A DNA stretch of 57,070 bases from Chara braunii. Lineage: Eukaryota > Streptophyta > Charophyceae > Charales > Characeae. The stretch spans positions 1,445,631 through 1,502,700 of the forward strand of contig BFEA01000155.1 of assembly GCA_003427395.1 (NCBI GenBank). Direction: 5' to 3'. The position numbers and the translations under genes were made by a program. This document shows positions 33,712 to 44,274 of the stretch, piece by piece (the first letter of the stretch is position 1; every line of letters begins with the position of its first letter). The notes beneath the pieces were generated by a model. It was not told the DNA's origin and did no database searches. It saw only the letters and a program-made list of their open reading frames with translations.

Positions 33712-34013
33712 NNNNNNNNNNNNNNNNNNNNNNNNNNNNNNNNNNNNNNNNNNNNNNNNNNNNNNNNNNNNNNNNNNNNNNNNNNNNNNNNNNNNNNNNN
33801 NNNNNNNNNNNNNNNNNNNNNNNNNNNNNNNNNNNNNNNNNNNNNNNNNNNNNNNNNNNNNNNNNNNNNNNNNNNNNNNNNNNNNNNNNNNNNNNNNNNN
33901 NNNNNNNNNNNNNNNNNNNNNNNNNNNNNNNNNNNNNNNNNNNNNNNNNNNNNNNNNNNNNNNNNNNNNNNNNNNNNNNNNNNNNGAGAGAGAGAGAGAG
34001 AGAGAGAGAGAGC
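33629..34013. repeat. (TG)n, assembly gap, (GA)n
   Basis: A TG run (33629-33711) enters 274 unknown bases (33712-33985), and the sequence resumes inside a GA run (33986-34013). The gap probably spans a longer compound repeat that could not be assembled. Its length may be nominal. Confidence 0.9.
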
Positions 34014-34196
34014 AACGACCAATACCCCCCCTCCGCTGCTTGCCAAATGCGTCGGGGTCGAGGGAAAATGGTTGTGCACCTTACCCTCGCTCGAGGTAAG
34101 ATACATAACCCCATTTTCTCTCGACACGTCTGGCCAACAACGGGGCAACAATTGGTCGTTACTCTCGCTCTCTCTCTCTCTCTTTTTCTCTCTCTT
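34003..34196. repeat. Long imperfect hairpin with (GA)n and (CT)n ends
   Basis: AACGACCAAT (34013) pairs with ATTGGTCGTT (34151). GTCGAGGGAAAATGG (34057) pairs with the complement near 34120. CTTACC pairs with GGTAAG across the centre CTCGCTCGAG at about 34088. The outer ends are GA on the left and CT on the right, so the microsatellites themselves are complementary. Confidence 0.65.
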
Positions 34197-34199
34197 TGA

Positions 34200-36470
34200 G
34201 GGGGGGAGGAGGAAACAAAGAAAAAAAACAAAGACATCGGCCGTGTGATTTCTGTTTTTGAATGTTATTATGTTTTTTTTAGTTGGATGTGTGTGTGTGT
34301 TGGAAAAAAAAAACAAAGACACTTTTTTTTTCCACCCGTTATTATCCGTGATATGACTGGTAGGGATTGAGGTGGGCCGGCTTCAGTTTCCACATTTGCA
34401 TCCGCCCTACCTTTGAATCCGATGGGCCCTTGGGCATTTTTGTATGGGTCAAAGAACTGGGTTGCCAAACCTTTACCGACCCTCTACCGAACGGCCCAGA
34501 CACATTTTCAGCTTACTGCAACACTATGAATAGTGCACGAAAGCGAATTGGTGGCTTAAGTTACAGGTTATGGGGGCCGTGCCGTTTCAATTTTTTTTTC
34601 ATAACTGCGGCCAATATCGGTGTTGCACATGTAAGGATTGATCACCCTCCTAAAAGCCCTTGTGTACAATTTTAACATCCTCCCAACGACTATTCGGCTC
34701 GTACAAATGACCGCTAAAACAAAACAATGAAAATCACTTGAGGGTGCTAAACGCACGCCAGCGAGCTGAATTTTAATATAAAATATATATTTTGTATCAG
34801 AATACAACGCATATGTGTTCTTTTTGAAGTGTCCTTTTATTAAGAAAAATGACCCAGTACGCATCTCTAACCTTGTTGAAAATATTTCCTCGCCTAATCC
34901 GAAAGAATTGGTATTAGCGCGTCGCAACTAAAACAAATCAACGGTCGACTCCACGTTTCATCCTGTAAGAAAAAAACGTAGCCGATGTCAGGCATGTAGT
35001 GGTTTAAACCTTAGATACCCCCACCTACCTAAAATTGGCATTCAAAGGAGTTGAGGAAATTTTTTGCGTAGTAACACATAAGGTACATACTAAAACAAAG
35101 AACATCTATAAAATACAAACCACACAAGTGCAAAAACGCTTAGAAAGTGCTAAACATTTATATTTTTTCAGTAAATTTTTTTCAAGGAAGTCGTTGTTGG
35201 TTGTCGAGATTGTAAATTGGTCGAAGTGATATAAATTAATAATTAACTTATATAGAGAAAGGTCGGTAAACTATGGTCATCTAGCAAACCCGTTATGATG
35301 TAAATAAGGTATGTCTGTTCTAATGAGTATGTAGTGTTTTCATTATTCTTATGTTGTTTGAGCATATAGTAAAAAAATAAAATTTTGTAAGAAATATTAA
35401 CGTAAGCATAAGATCGTTGAAGAATATTAATTGTATTAAATGAACATTATATCTCTTGTTTGTTTCCGACACAAAAAGTTAAATTATAAGCGATATTATG
35501 CTTTGATTTCATAAGAGATAACATTATGATTTTCATCAATATTTTTTTTTACTGTTGTTATGCATTAAAAGCAAATATACAAAATAAAATATTGTAATAA
35601 ACTTAGTGTTTATCTTATATTTACACTTACATAGTAAAATATTTATTTTGCAGTTCGAGCACAACTGAACAAATGATAAATATTATGATTGCATTTGAAT
35701 ATTGAAAGTATTACATCATTATAACTGTTAATATATTTATGTAAAATTTATTTGCTTATATTCGATGACTGTTTCATGTAATGTTGTTCATTCACAATGT
35801 TTTTTTTGAAACGAAATATATAAAAGTTTAACCGATTTTACTTATGCATATGGTTTTGAAATATAAATTTGTGTGTGTTTATTATAGGTATGGACATGGT
35901 AAAGTGATACACGTAATATGCTTTCATGAATAGGAAGCTGACCGTCTATTAAACCATCAGTTTCCCCGACACCCCCAAACCAGTATTCGGCGAGTTAGGA
36001 CTAAGTTTTTCAGAAGGGCAGCGACCATTCGTTAGCGGCGATTGCGTCCCTCAATTAAAAAGTATTTTGGCGATTTTTTACGCTTAACATAATAAGCAGA
36101 AAAATATAAAAATTTGGAATCTCGTAGGTTAAACTGATGATTTATCTAAATGTTTTATAAAAAAAATAATAAAAAAATGATTTTTACCTAGGCTACCAGT
36201 TGGGCCGCTCGAGTCCCGGGTAGCCAGCCCGTGCAAGGACCAAGGAATGTCCCTGAAAACAAAAAACAAAATAAAAAAATCCGAGAAAAAACTATGTTAC
36301 GCAAAAAAATAAACTGAACAACTTTTGCTGGAGGGTCACATCGAAATTATTCACGAAATTTAAAATAAAAAATAAAATTTAAAAATAATTCTTTTATTTT
36401 GATGTTTTTTATTTTAATTGGCCCGGTCGGGCAAGTGACCCCGGACTACTCCGGTAGCCGAGATTTTTAC
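34200..36470. other. AT-rich non-coding DNA
   Basis: Long AT-rich stretch (35200-35900 especially) with A/T homopolymers and no sustained open frame. A degenerate copy of the palindrome half (TAGTGGTTTAAACC) lies at about 34998. Nothing recognised as a gene. Confidence 0.5.
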
Positions 36471-36479
36471 CTTAAAATA

Positions 36480-36850
36480 AGTGTCGTGCCAACTTGGTGC
36501 ATTTTCCATTTTTGCCTCTCCATAACGTGTGAGCCAACAAAAAAAATAACCCAACTTCAGTAATTTTTCACTCTCATAAAATACATTGAAAAACGTGAAA
36601 ATTTGAAAGGTCCGTCAATTAGGTCATATGATCTTACAAAGATAAATATCGATAAAAATCAAATAAAATAATTTTAAATTTGAAATGAGACTCTCGCCGA
36701 TTCGGTATACTTTTTATTTCTGTCAATTTGTGACATGTGGACCAACTAAAAAAATATCATAACTTCAGTGGTTTTTCGCTCTCAAAAGAATGTGTAGAAA
36801 AACTTGAAAATGAAGGGTCTATAGATTAACTTGTCGTCGTTCCAAAAAAA
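36480..36850 (+). repeat. Satellite-like repeat, two units of about 210 bp
   Basis: Unit 1 (about 36500-36705) and unit 2 (about 36706-36850, partial) share TTTCTATTT-like blocks, ACATGTGGACCAAC or ACGTGTGAGCCAAC, AACTTCAGT, TTTTTC(A/G)CTCTCA and GTC..T.(G)ATTA. The segment at 2255-2560 is a third copy in the opposite orientation. Confidence 0.65.
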
Positions 36851-37429
36851 ATATTTAAAAAAAAAATAAAAAAAATTTAGCTGTAAAATAAATTGAGATG
36901 GCAGTTCAACATATTAAAAAATTTTGGCATTATGCATGTGCATGCAATCCTAGTGGTAACCCTGATGAAAAAATGCTATCAGTCTCCCAAGGTTTTCCAT
37001 GGAGGGATGACTGGTGAATTAAATGTACCTCATGACATTGGCTAAAAGGAAAATCCCCGTAGTACGTTCACACATATTACGTCAAACTTGGATTCGTTTT
37101 TGACTACCTTTTTTTTCCCCAACACAACATACCATAAATAAAACTGTATTGAGCCATGTTTATATCTGTTATACAAATAAAAAGTCTGTAAGTCTCCATG
37201 TCATTTGAAATAACCTTTTATAAGTCGAAGTTAGTCATTTTTTATGCCATCATTATCATCGACAATATTTTTTTTATTTCGGCATAATCTGGTACGCGAA
37301 AAAAATAAAATAAAATAAAATGCATCAAAGCATTGGGTACGTAAGTAGGTCCGACGAAGAAGAATGAGAATGAAAAGGAATAACATATTTAGTGTTTGAG
37401 AGCACCTTATTCCATTGTTAGAACAAGAG

Positions 37430-37700
37430 ACATAAATGAGGAAGAACAAGAGGGGGAACAATACAAAAAATGACACGAAAATCTGGTTGAGGAGCAAGTG
37501 GAAGGAAAAAAAGAAGAAAATGAGGAATGAGGGGAAGAAAAAAAACAGAAAAGGATAAAGCGGAAGATAAAAAAAATAAAAAAAAAGAAGGAGAGGAATT
37601 GAAAATAACAACTTATTGCATAAATGAAAATAATGAAAACTAGATTAAATAAATATACAATCAAAGAGAGAGAGAGAGAAAAAAAAAACAAAAAAAAACG
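37430..37700 (+). repeat. Polypurine-rich tract
   Basis: About 270 bp consisting mostly of A and G on this strand, ending in (GA)n and (A)n. Complementary frames give Phe/Leu/Ser-rich peptides that are not genes. Confidence 0.7.
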
Positions 37701-38179
37701 GAGACGATCTGCTCAACAACGTATCATGCCCCAGTTATAATGAAAGATGAGACAACACCGTTGTCGGTGCGAATACCCTTATAAGGTATTCGCCCTGTTT
37801 TTAGTAAGTAATAGAAAATAAGCTTGATTTGAAAATTGAGTACACCGTGCGAGTCGGGACTGTATTTTCTTTTATGCTGACTAAATATTTAACTGAAAGG
37901 AGAGAGTGTGTCGACTTGCAGTTTGAACGCGCGTGTGATCTTTTATTTTGATGATTGTAAAGGCGTCACAGTTGCCGACCAACTTCTGTTTTTTATTAAA
38001 CTATGATTAAATAATTTTTTCTTCTGATCTGTATGTTTGGTCGTGACGTGTACGTGTGTGGAGGCGACATCGTCAGGACCAGTGTGAGGTTTGTCTGCAA
38101 GTTCTGCAGATTTATAGGTGGCTATTTTAATTTTTATTTGAGAGTACGCTTGAAGTCGTGTAGCATGAGGCACAACAAA

Positions 38180-39053
38180 ACTTATGGTCGCAGTGTCGGG
38201 ATAGAAACCCTGATAAGGCTACCTGCCTTGTATTTTAAATGTCGGACAAAGTCCGAATTTTGATGTAAGTTTGTAAGATTTTGTCTGATGAAATAGACAT
38301 GCCATTGGAATATTCCGACTCGTCCGCGATTTCCGACAAGACCACAGGGATGCGCGGTTATGGATACACTAAAGTTAGACCTATTCTACCTAAAACAATG
38401 TCGCGCGACTGCTAAGCCGTGCGATTCAGGGTTTAAGTAGGTTGAAAAAGGGTCGTCGCAACGAAGGCTGGAGCCTAGGCGCAGAAGGAATAGGAAGTTT
38501 TATTTTTGTTCGGTTCGCCGGACTTTCGCGCCACGGTCCGGAGGGGATGGCGTTATAGCCTATTGAGTGGGGCAATTATTAAGGCCGTGGGCCGCTAACC
38601 CGACCAGCCAGCCACGGTAACAGGCAGGCTTAGTAGGCAAAACCTGCTAAGCAATCGAGGGCGGCCTGCTGGGCATCGCACCCCTTAATATAGAACGACT
38701 ACTCCTTTCTCAACATGAGAAAGGAGCTAGCCCAATAGGTATTGCCATTAGACTGTCACCCCACAGACCCACGGATCGAGTCCGAAATGATGCACCTACT
38801 GGTGCTAGCTCCTTTTTGGAGAAGCCCAGTATGACCAAGCGTGGTCAATTTCAACCATATGATCTCCAAGATCGCGCGACCAAAATTGACCGCGCAGATT
38901 AGCATGGCCTTGCGCAGAGGATGACACGCATAAATCGAGAAATCGTTCGATTTTTTTTCTTTTTCGATTCCCTAAAGGGGATCGAACTCCGGTGTGCATA
39001 GCAGAAGGGGAAAGGGGAAGGCGCCAACAAGGCGCAGGGCCAGATGTCGTAGC
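38180..39053 (+). repeat. Dispersed repeat R, copy A (left part, split by the Penelope-like element)
   Basis: Blocks TGTCGGGATAGAAACCCTG, TTCCGACAAG.CC.CAG.GATG, CTA.TCTACCT.AAA.AATG, GATTCAGGGTTTAAGTAGG and GCTAGCCCAATAGGT are collinear with 55.8-56.6 kb (copy C). The copy resumes after the inserted element at 44579 with poly(A) and GGCGCCATGTGGCGC. Hairpins are frequent: CTCCTTTCTC/GAGAAAGGAG at 38702-38726, TGACCA/TGGTCA at 38830-38845. Confidence 0.65.
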
Positions 39054-39063
39054 CGTTGCCAAC
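39054..39063. repeat. Left target-site duplication of the Penelope-like element
   Basis: CGTTGCCAAC here is repeated at 44569-44578 directly after the right pseudo-LTR. Because the element itself may begin with AAC, the true duplication is 7 to 10 bp. Confidence 0.7.
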
Positions 39064-39628
39064 TAATAATATGAGCTGTGTCGAACAAGTACTTTGTGGA
39101 ACGGACAAGTGGACGCGATTTGAACTTGTAGGTCGCTGGTTTTCCTTTTTGGATTTGTGTATTTGACTTTCTTGTAGGCCTTCGTACGGGGCTCTGTATT
39201 TGATACTTTTTTGGACTAGGTTAGTTGACCAGCGTTTCGGTACTTTCTAGGCGTAGTTTCTGACTTCGTAGACAACTGCTCTGATGAGATATAAGCAGTT
39301 CGTGAGAAACTTCAAGCACCGGCTTTCAAAGACCCCTGATGAGTCGTGGTGGGCGACCACGTGAAACCGGTCCCCCTGATGAGTCGTGGTGGGCGGCCAC
39401 GCGAAACCGGTCGGGTCCTACGCCAGGCAGCTTCGGTCGCAGTGTACTTCATGATTTTCTTAATATCAAGTCGCGTTCGGGTTTCGTCATACGACTGCTT
39501 TTTCACGAGTCTCTCTCCTCTATCCCTTCTCCTTCCATCTTTTCTCCCCCCCTCTCCACCTCTTGCTGATTGATTGAAGTTGGCAGGTTTGGTCTGTTCA
39601 TCTCTTGTTTCGTGAATGCTGTAAGCTG
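39064..39628 (+). repeat. Left pseudo-LTR
   Basis: Matches the right pseudo-LTR (44275-44568) from TAATAAT through GAACAAGTACTTTGTGGAAC, the ACTTTCTTGTAGGCCTTCGT block and TTCGTGAATGCTGTAAGCT. It contains about 230 bp (39255-39483) absent from the right copy, including the hammerhead ribozymes, and a further 50-bp pyrimidine-rich stretch. Confidence 0.85.
39331..39417 (+). ncRNA. Tandem (double) hammerhead ribozyme
   Basis: Two copies 40 nt apart each have the full catalytic core: CTGATGA (39336-39342; 39376-39382), a stem II hairpin CGTGGT-GGGCG-(A/G)CCACG, GAAA (39363-39366; 39403-39406) and CCGGTC. ACCGGT is self-complementary, so stem III forms between the two copies, as in the dimeric hammerheads of Penelope-like elements. 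The 5' stem I strand GACCC (39331-39335) pairs with GGGTC (39413-39417) after the second GTC. The predicted cleavage is therefore after C39412. It would process the 5' end of the element RNA or its tandem transcripts. Confidence 0.88.
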
Positions 39629-39690
39629 ACTTTCATGCGCGAGGTAACCGGCGTAGGAGTCGTACTATCGTTGAGTGGCCTCGAGTTATC

Positions 39691-41055
39691 ATGGCGACGA
39701 ACGACAATAACCGGTACTTCGACAATCGATCTTGCTATAATTGTGGTCAGACTGGTCACATATCTCGATACTGTCCTCTTCTCGATAAGCGTACTAATCT
39801 TCCTCCCTCGTCTAGTACTGCGATCGTCACTGCTCGGCCTTTGTTGACCTTTCCTGCTGGTAGCTCTACTGGTGCTAACTCGGGTAGTAGTAATTATTCT
39901 GGCCAACAGTCTGGGCAGTATTCTGACCGAGGATGGCTGCGCAATCGGGTGTTTACGCTCGAGGGGATTGTATCGAAGATTAAAGAGAAGCACGACGCGG
40001 ACGAGGCCAAGGAGCAGGTTGCTAAGGAAGAAGAACAAAGTAAGATGAAGGAAAAAGAGGACGAAGATCGCAGGTCACATGAGAAATTGGAGAGAGAAGA
40101 ACGGCAATCGAAGATGAGACAGGATCTGAACTCCCGATGGGAAATGGTGTGTCAGAAAATCGACAAGAAGGACAAAGAGTGCAATGAGGTGGCGAAGCTG
40201 CGAGAGGAAATTGCTAAGTTGACACAACGCAACAACGCGGGTGAGCCATCTACTTCGGTGATGAAACCATCTGTTGACTTCGATTTTGTTGAACGGCTGA
40301 AACAAGAGCAAGAGGAGTTACGTGCGATTGCCGATAAGAGGTTTGCCATGCTTGAGGAGAAGATCTCCGGCCTCGTAAAAGAGAAAAATGAAGTTGAGGC
40401 GGATGCAGAGCTTTGGAAAGCCGAAGCCCTGCGTCAAGGGAACAAACGAGGGAGTATTGCAATAGCAACTCCTGACACGGAGGCAAGGGTTCGACAGCGG
40501 GGAACGCCATGCAGACCACCCACGGATTATCGAGTTAATCCTACACTCAAGGGAATCGTGGATCGACCCAATCTGGAAGTCAACGCGGTGAAGGAGTTGC
40601 GATTTAAGGATGCTCACGATAAAATCGAGGCTGAGAAGGAAGTTGAGAGATTGAAGGAAGCTATGGCTAGACTTGAGATGGTGAGGGAGAAGGCAACTAA
40701 CCTGAAGAGCAAAGTGGATGACGCAACGGGTCCTTCTGCTAAGAAGGCAAGTGGTACCTCCGCCAAGAAGAAGATGTGTGTGGTTTCGCCAGCTGAATCG
40801 GTGGATGAACGAGAGGCTTTCGCACGGATGCAACGTAAGCAATTGAAGTTGAACAAAGAGCAAGTGGTGGCAATTTGTGATAAGGAGGGGATAACATTTA
40901 CCAAGCTATAGCAAACGAAGGAAGAAATTGTGTGTCCGAGGGTGGCCAGAGCTTTCAATGAAGAGAAGGTTAAGAGTGTCTCCGTGGTCGAGGTTACCGA
41001 GGAGGAAAGTGAAGATTTGGGGAAGAATGACGGGCAAGACACAACGACCTCTTAG
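39691..41055 (+). pseudogene. Penelope-like element ORF1: CCHC knuckle plus coiled-coil, interrupted by an amber codon
   Basis: The open part is 39691-40911 (406 codons). C15, C18, H23 and C28 form a C-x2-C-x4-H-x4-C zinc knuckle (CYNCGQTGHISRYC) near the N-terminus, as in retroelement nucleocapsid proteins. A serine/threonine-rich linker follows, then from about residue 90 a long K/E/R-rich region with heptad-like spacing, a likely coiled coil. It probably binds element RNA. The frame runs on past the TAG (40909-40911) for 47 more codons to a second TAG at 41053-41055, with the same charged composition. The amber is therefore either a single mutation (CAG to TAG) or a readthrough site. Start chosen as the first ATG before the knuckle. 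Confidence 0.75.
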
Positions 41056-41318
41056 TGTCTTGCCCGGGCGCGACTGCACTCTCGAATACTGCTAGATATC
41101 TGTGTAAGTTTAGAACCTTCTCTTCTGAGTTATTACGGAGCAAACCGGTTAATCTCTTGTAGAGTTTTGTTGTGTGCCTCCTGATTGTGTTGGGACAAGT
41201 GCCTTGGGGTAAGAAGCTTATTCCATTTATTTCCGATCATTGGACGAGTGATGTTAGTAATTTTAATGAGTGGAATGGACCAGTTGTGTAGGCCCTGTTT
41301 TCCCCATGGTGTCGGCAT

Positions 41319-42230
41319 ATGTTTATTGGGAGTACTAAGCGGGATGTTCATACAAGGTGGTTTGAGCATGTCTATCGCGCAACGCATGCGAACGTAATTG
41401 ATGAACATAGGCGAAACGAACGACTTTACAGGTGGTTGAGGCAAACCGGGTGTGCTAATTATGTTGCTATTCCGCTATGTGCTTGTTCCAAAGAGGATGT
41501 GTTAGAGACTGAGAATTTTTTTATTCGGTTGTTGTATCCGACACTTAATGTTCGTGATAAGAGAAGAAGGACTAAAAAATGTAGACCGGGATGTCGGGAA
41601 AGAAGGAGACATGGTCGATTGAATGCGGTAGAGAATTGTGTTGTTCCTAGCACATCGGGTAGATTTGTTTGCTTTCACTCCAGTATTGGGTTGGAGACAA
41701 GAAGTCTTCGTGCGATTCTTGACCAATGCAGGGATTCGAAACGACATAGTGTTTTCATCGTGTGCTCTGGTGGTGACCTTCTCATTGACAAGTGCAAGAT
41801 TCTGGAGCGGTTATATGGCGGAAGTATTGTATCCAGTAGGTTCGGAAGGGTGGAATTGAAACATGCTAAGGGATGGCGGAAGGGCGGGGTGAGTCTCTTT
41901 GTCGATAACGTGATACCTTTTCTATGTCGTTCGTTGGTTTATAAAGGTCCTCTGGTCGGCTTTCTCAGTAATCCATCGAGCCGTCGTCTCATATTTTCCT
42001 GGAGTCTTGATCAGTTGGTGTATGGGTATTCGGCTATTCGGACCTTCACCGCGAAACAGAGCAGAACTAGGCTACGGGGTTTGTTGTCCTCGCACATTCG
42101 ATCTCGATTTGGTATTCAAGTACGGCAGAGGCTGGTGATTCGAGTTGTGTACGAGGAATCTATTTGTAAGTCTAAGGTTCGACTGCTGTGTTGTGGAATT
42201 TTGTCGGCTTTAGATATTAATTTTGCTTGA
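41319..42230 (+). pseudogene. GIY-YIG endonuclease and linker of the Penelope-like element
   Basis: MFIGSTKRDVHTRWFEHVYR corresponds to the YIG strand (FIG) and the helix with the catalytic arginine and EH. Further on, ETENFFIRLLYPTLN holds the conserved glutamate and the P-x-LN end of the fold. The GIY strand would lie upstream at WNGPVV, before an in-frame TAG near 41287, so the domain is damaged. The rest (residues about 110-303) is a linker with no named domain. The TGA at 42228-42230 is followed in frame by KNRTVGDIIHNFRAF, the usual lead-in to the RT. Confidence 0.82.
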
Positions 42231-42239
42231 AAATCTATG

Positions 42240-43985
42240 TTGATTAGACGACTACGAGTGGTTTGGTGTAAGAATCGCACCGTGGGTGATATTATTCATA
42301 ATTTTCGTGCTTTCTCTCACTCTCGGCAGTTCTGATGCACATACATGCAGTGTGATTCCAGACTTCCTCGGGTCAATGGGCACGTGGCATTTAGAGTAAA
42401 TGATTTCTGAGTTGTTTCCTGCATGGTTCCGTAACTCGAGGAATCTTCTTCGTCCGTCTAGACTTTTTTCAGTTAGTATATTAAGGAAACAGATTCTGGT
42501 GTCTTTCTCTGCTAATTCTTCTCTTCCTACTATCGATGCACGGTTGGTTTCTTCATCTGCGTTGAAAGACTGTTTTAACTTGTCCTCTTTTCGCTCCTCC
42601 AATTTCTCCCCCGATGGCCGTGACTCCTTGTCCGAGAATGATGTTCTTCCCTTCTTGGATTTGTTTAAGGGACTAGTCTGTTCGCCGATCGATTATAACG
42701 TCGGGGACACGTATGTTTGTTGTCCCACCGTGTATGGGCAGGGGATGAATAAGTTGTTTATAGGGAATCCAACTTTCTCTGTTCGGAATGAGGGTGAAGA
42801 TAAAACCTTGTTATCCTGTGGTAAGGATTATGAGTCACTTCAATTGAAACGAGTGGGGGTATGGAAGAAGTCCAGTAAGTTTGGGAGAGCATATTGCATC
42901 CCCAAGCATAAGGATGTGGGGAGATGGCGACCGATTTGCCCCCCTTACCCAGAGTGTTTGGCGACCGGTGGAAAGGTGGTGTCTAAGGCGGTCAATGGGA
43001 TGTTATGGAAGTTGCCAGAAAAGTCAAACCTTAATTTGAAATGTGCAGATGGTTTGTTGCGGGCAATCAAGGGTGTTAATCGAGATTTGGGCGACGATGA
43101 TGTCCTGGTGGGAGCCTCCTTCGACATCAAGGAGATGTTTTTCAATTTACCGCACGCATCTATTCTTCGAGCTCAACTTGGGTTATCAAGTTTTGGATTT
43201 TTGAGGGGGTGGAGGCTGTTGCCGTCAGGAAGCATGGAAAGGGTGCGAAACTGGTGAAAGGAAGGGTTGAATCTGGCTGGCGAAAAATGGAATTGAATGA
43301 TATTCGTACTTTCGTTGTTTTTGAACTAAGCCATACCTTTGTTTCTGCCGCGGATAGGATCCTCCAACAGATGGTGGGCATTCCGATGGGGAAATCTTCT
43401 AGTCCTGCTCTGGCCTGCCTCTTATGTGCCTATAATGAGTTTCTCTTCCTTTCATCTCTTGGATGTGATCGAAAGCTGGTTGCAGGATTCCGGCTGGTTG
43501 ATGATGTTTCGATCTTCGTTCGGTGTAAGGCTGACCTTCCGGAGACTAGGACTAAGGCTTTAAGTATCATTGATGTCTTCAGCCGATGTTATGACAGCAA
43601 CCTGGTTTGGAAAGAACTAGTTCAGATACAGGATGAAACTACTTGGGTTGTGAGCTACGGATTGTCAGTGGGAAGATTGGTGTTGTCTGCTCACCTCGGA
43701 TGAAGAACCAGAAGGTGGAGGTGGGTGGGAAGGTTGTTTTTCAATGTGCGCAGGATTTTGTTTCATCTTCTAACCGGCAGCAGAAGATGGTTGTGATTGG
43801 ATCTTTTCTTCACAGAGCAAAAACGTATTCGTCAATTGACGGGATGAAGCTACCTTTTCTTCTTGCACTGAAGGATGAGTTATGGAAGAGGGGGTACCTC
43901 GACGAGTTTTTCGATGATACCCTTTTTTTTTTTCTTCCAGGAAGTTTGGTGGGCTGGGGGGGGAGTGGCTGCCCCTGTTGACAAG
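42240..43985 (+). pseudogene. Reverse transcriptase of the Penelope-like element
   Basis: Three frames cover one RT. 42400-43257 has YCIPKHKDVGRWRPICPPYP and block A FDIKEMFFNLPH (about 43120). 43209-43703 has block B QQMVGIPMGKSSSPALACLL and block C FRLVDDVSIFV, with the catalytic DD at 43500-43505. 43643-43981 has the thumb region with FLHRAKTYSS. LVDD in place of YxDD and the conserved GIPMG are typical of Penelope-type and telomerase-like RTs. Frame changes near 42397, 43205 and 43645, plus stops near 42333 and 42410, inactivate it. A T-run near 43922 precedes the end. Confidence 0.88.
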
Positions 43986-43989
43986 TTGG

Positions 43990-44274
43990 GGGGATGCTTT
44001 GAGAGTCGGGGTCCATGCACCTCGGTTTAGAGGTTAATTGTTCGAAGGCTGGTAGTTGTGTAGTTTAGAACGCGGGGTAATGATTGATAATGAAGGACCG
44101 TTTCTTAAGGTCTTATGGTTGTAGTGTCGTGTTGTAGTGTAGATGATGGGTTCGAACCCACGTTTTTTGTGGCTATTGTTGATCAGTTTTTTTGGGGGTG
44201 CGCTGCTACAGGGTTTTGAACTCGTGACGTTGGGGATATCTGTTGATCGGGTGCGCCGTTGCAGGGGCGCGAAC
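43990..44274 (+). other. 3' untranslated region of the Penelope-like element
   Basis: Non-coding. GGTTCGAACCC at 44149-44159 is a perfect RNA polymerase III B-box and a palindrome, but no convincing A-box lies upstream. The segment TGTTGATC(A/G)G...GGTGCGC(T/C)G(C/T)T(A/G)CAGGG occurs twice (about 44179-44225 and 44242-44277). Confidence 0.5.

Noticed and set aside
33474-34322. Long open frames through the gap
   Set aside because: They are open only because the unknown bases cannot contain stops.
38722-38820. tRNA gene suggested by TAGCACCAGTAGG and a TCGATCC word on the minus strand
   Set aside because: A- and B-box-like words are too close together and no cloverleaf stems form. The segment is part of the inverted repeat in repeat R.
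39282-39312. CTGATGAG followed 20 nt later by GAGAAAC, resembling a third hammerhead core
   Set aside because: The bases between do not form a stem II and there is no GTC or ACCGGT after it.
41638-41859. Plus-strand 73-codon frame inside the GIY-YIG linker
   Set aside because: Overlaps the better-supported endonuclease reading in another frame.
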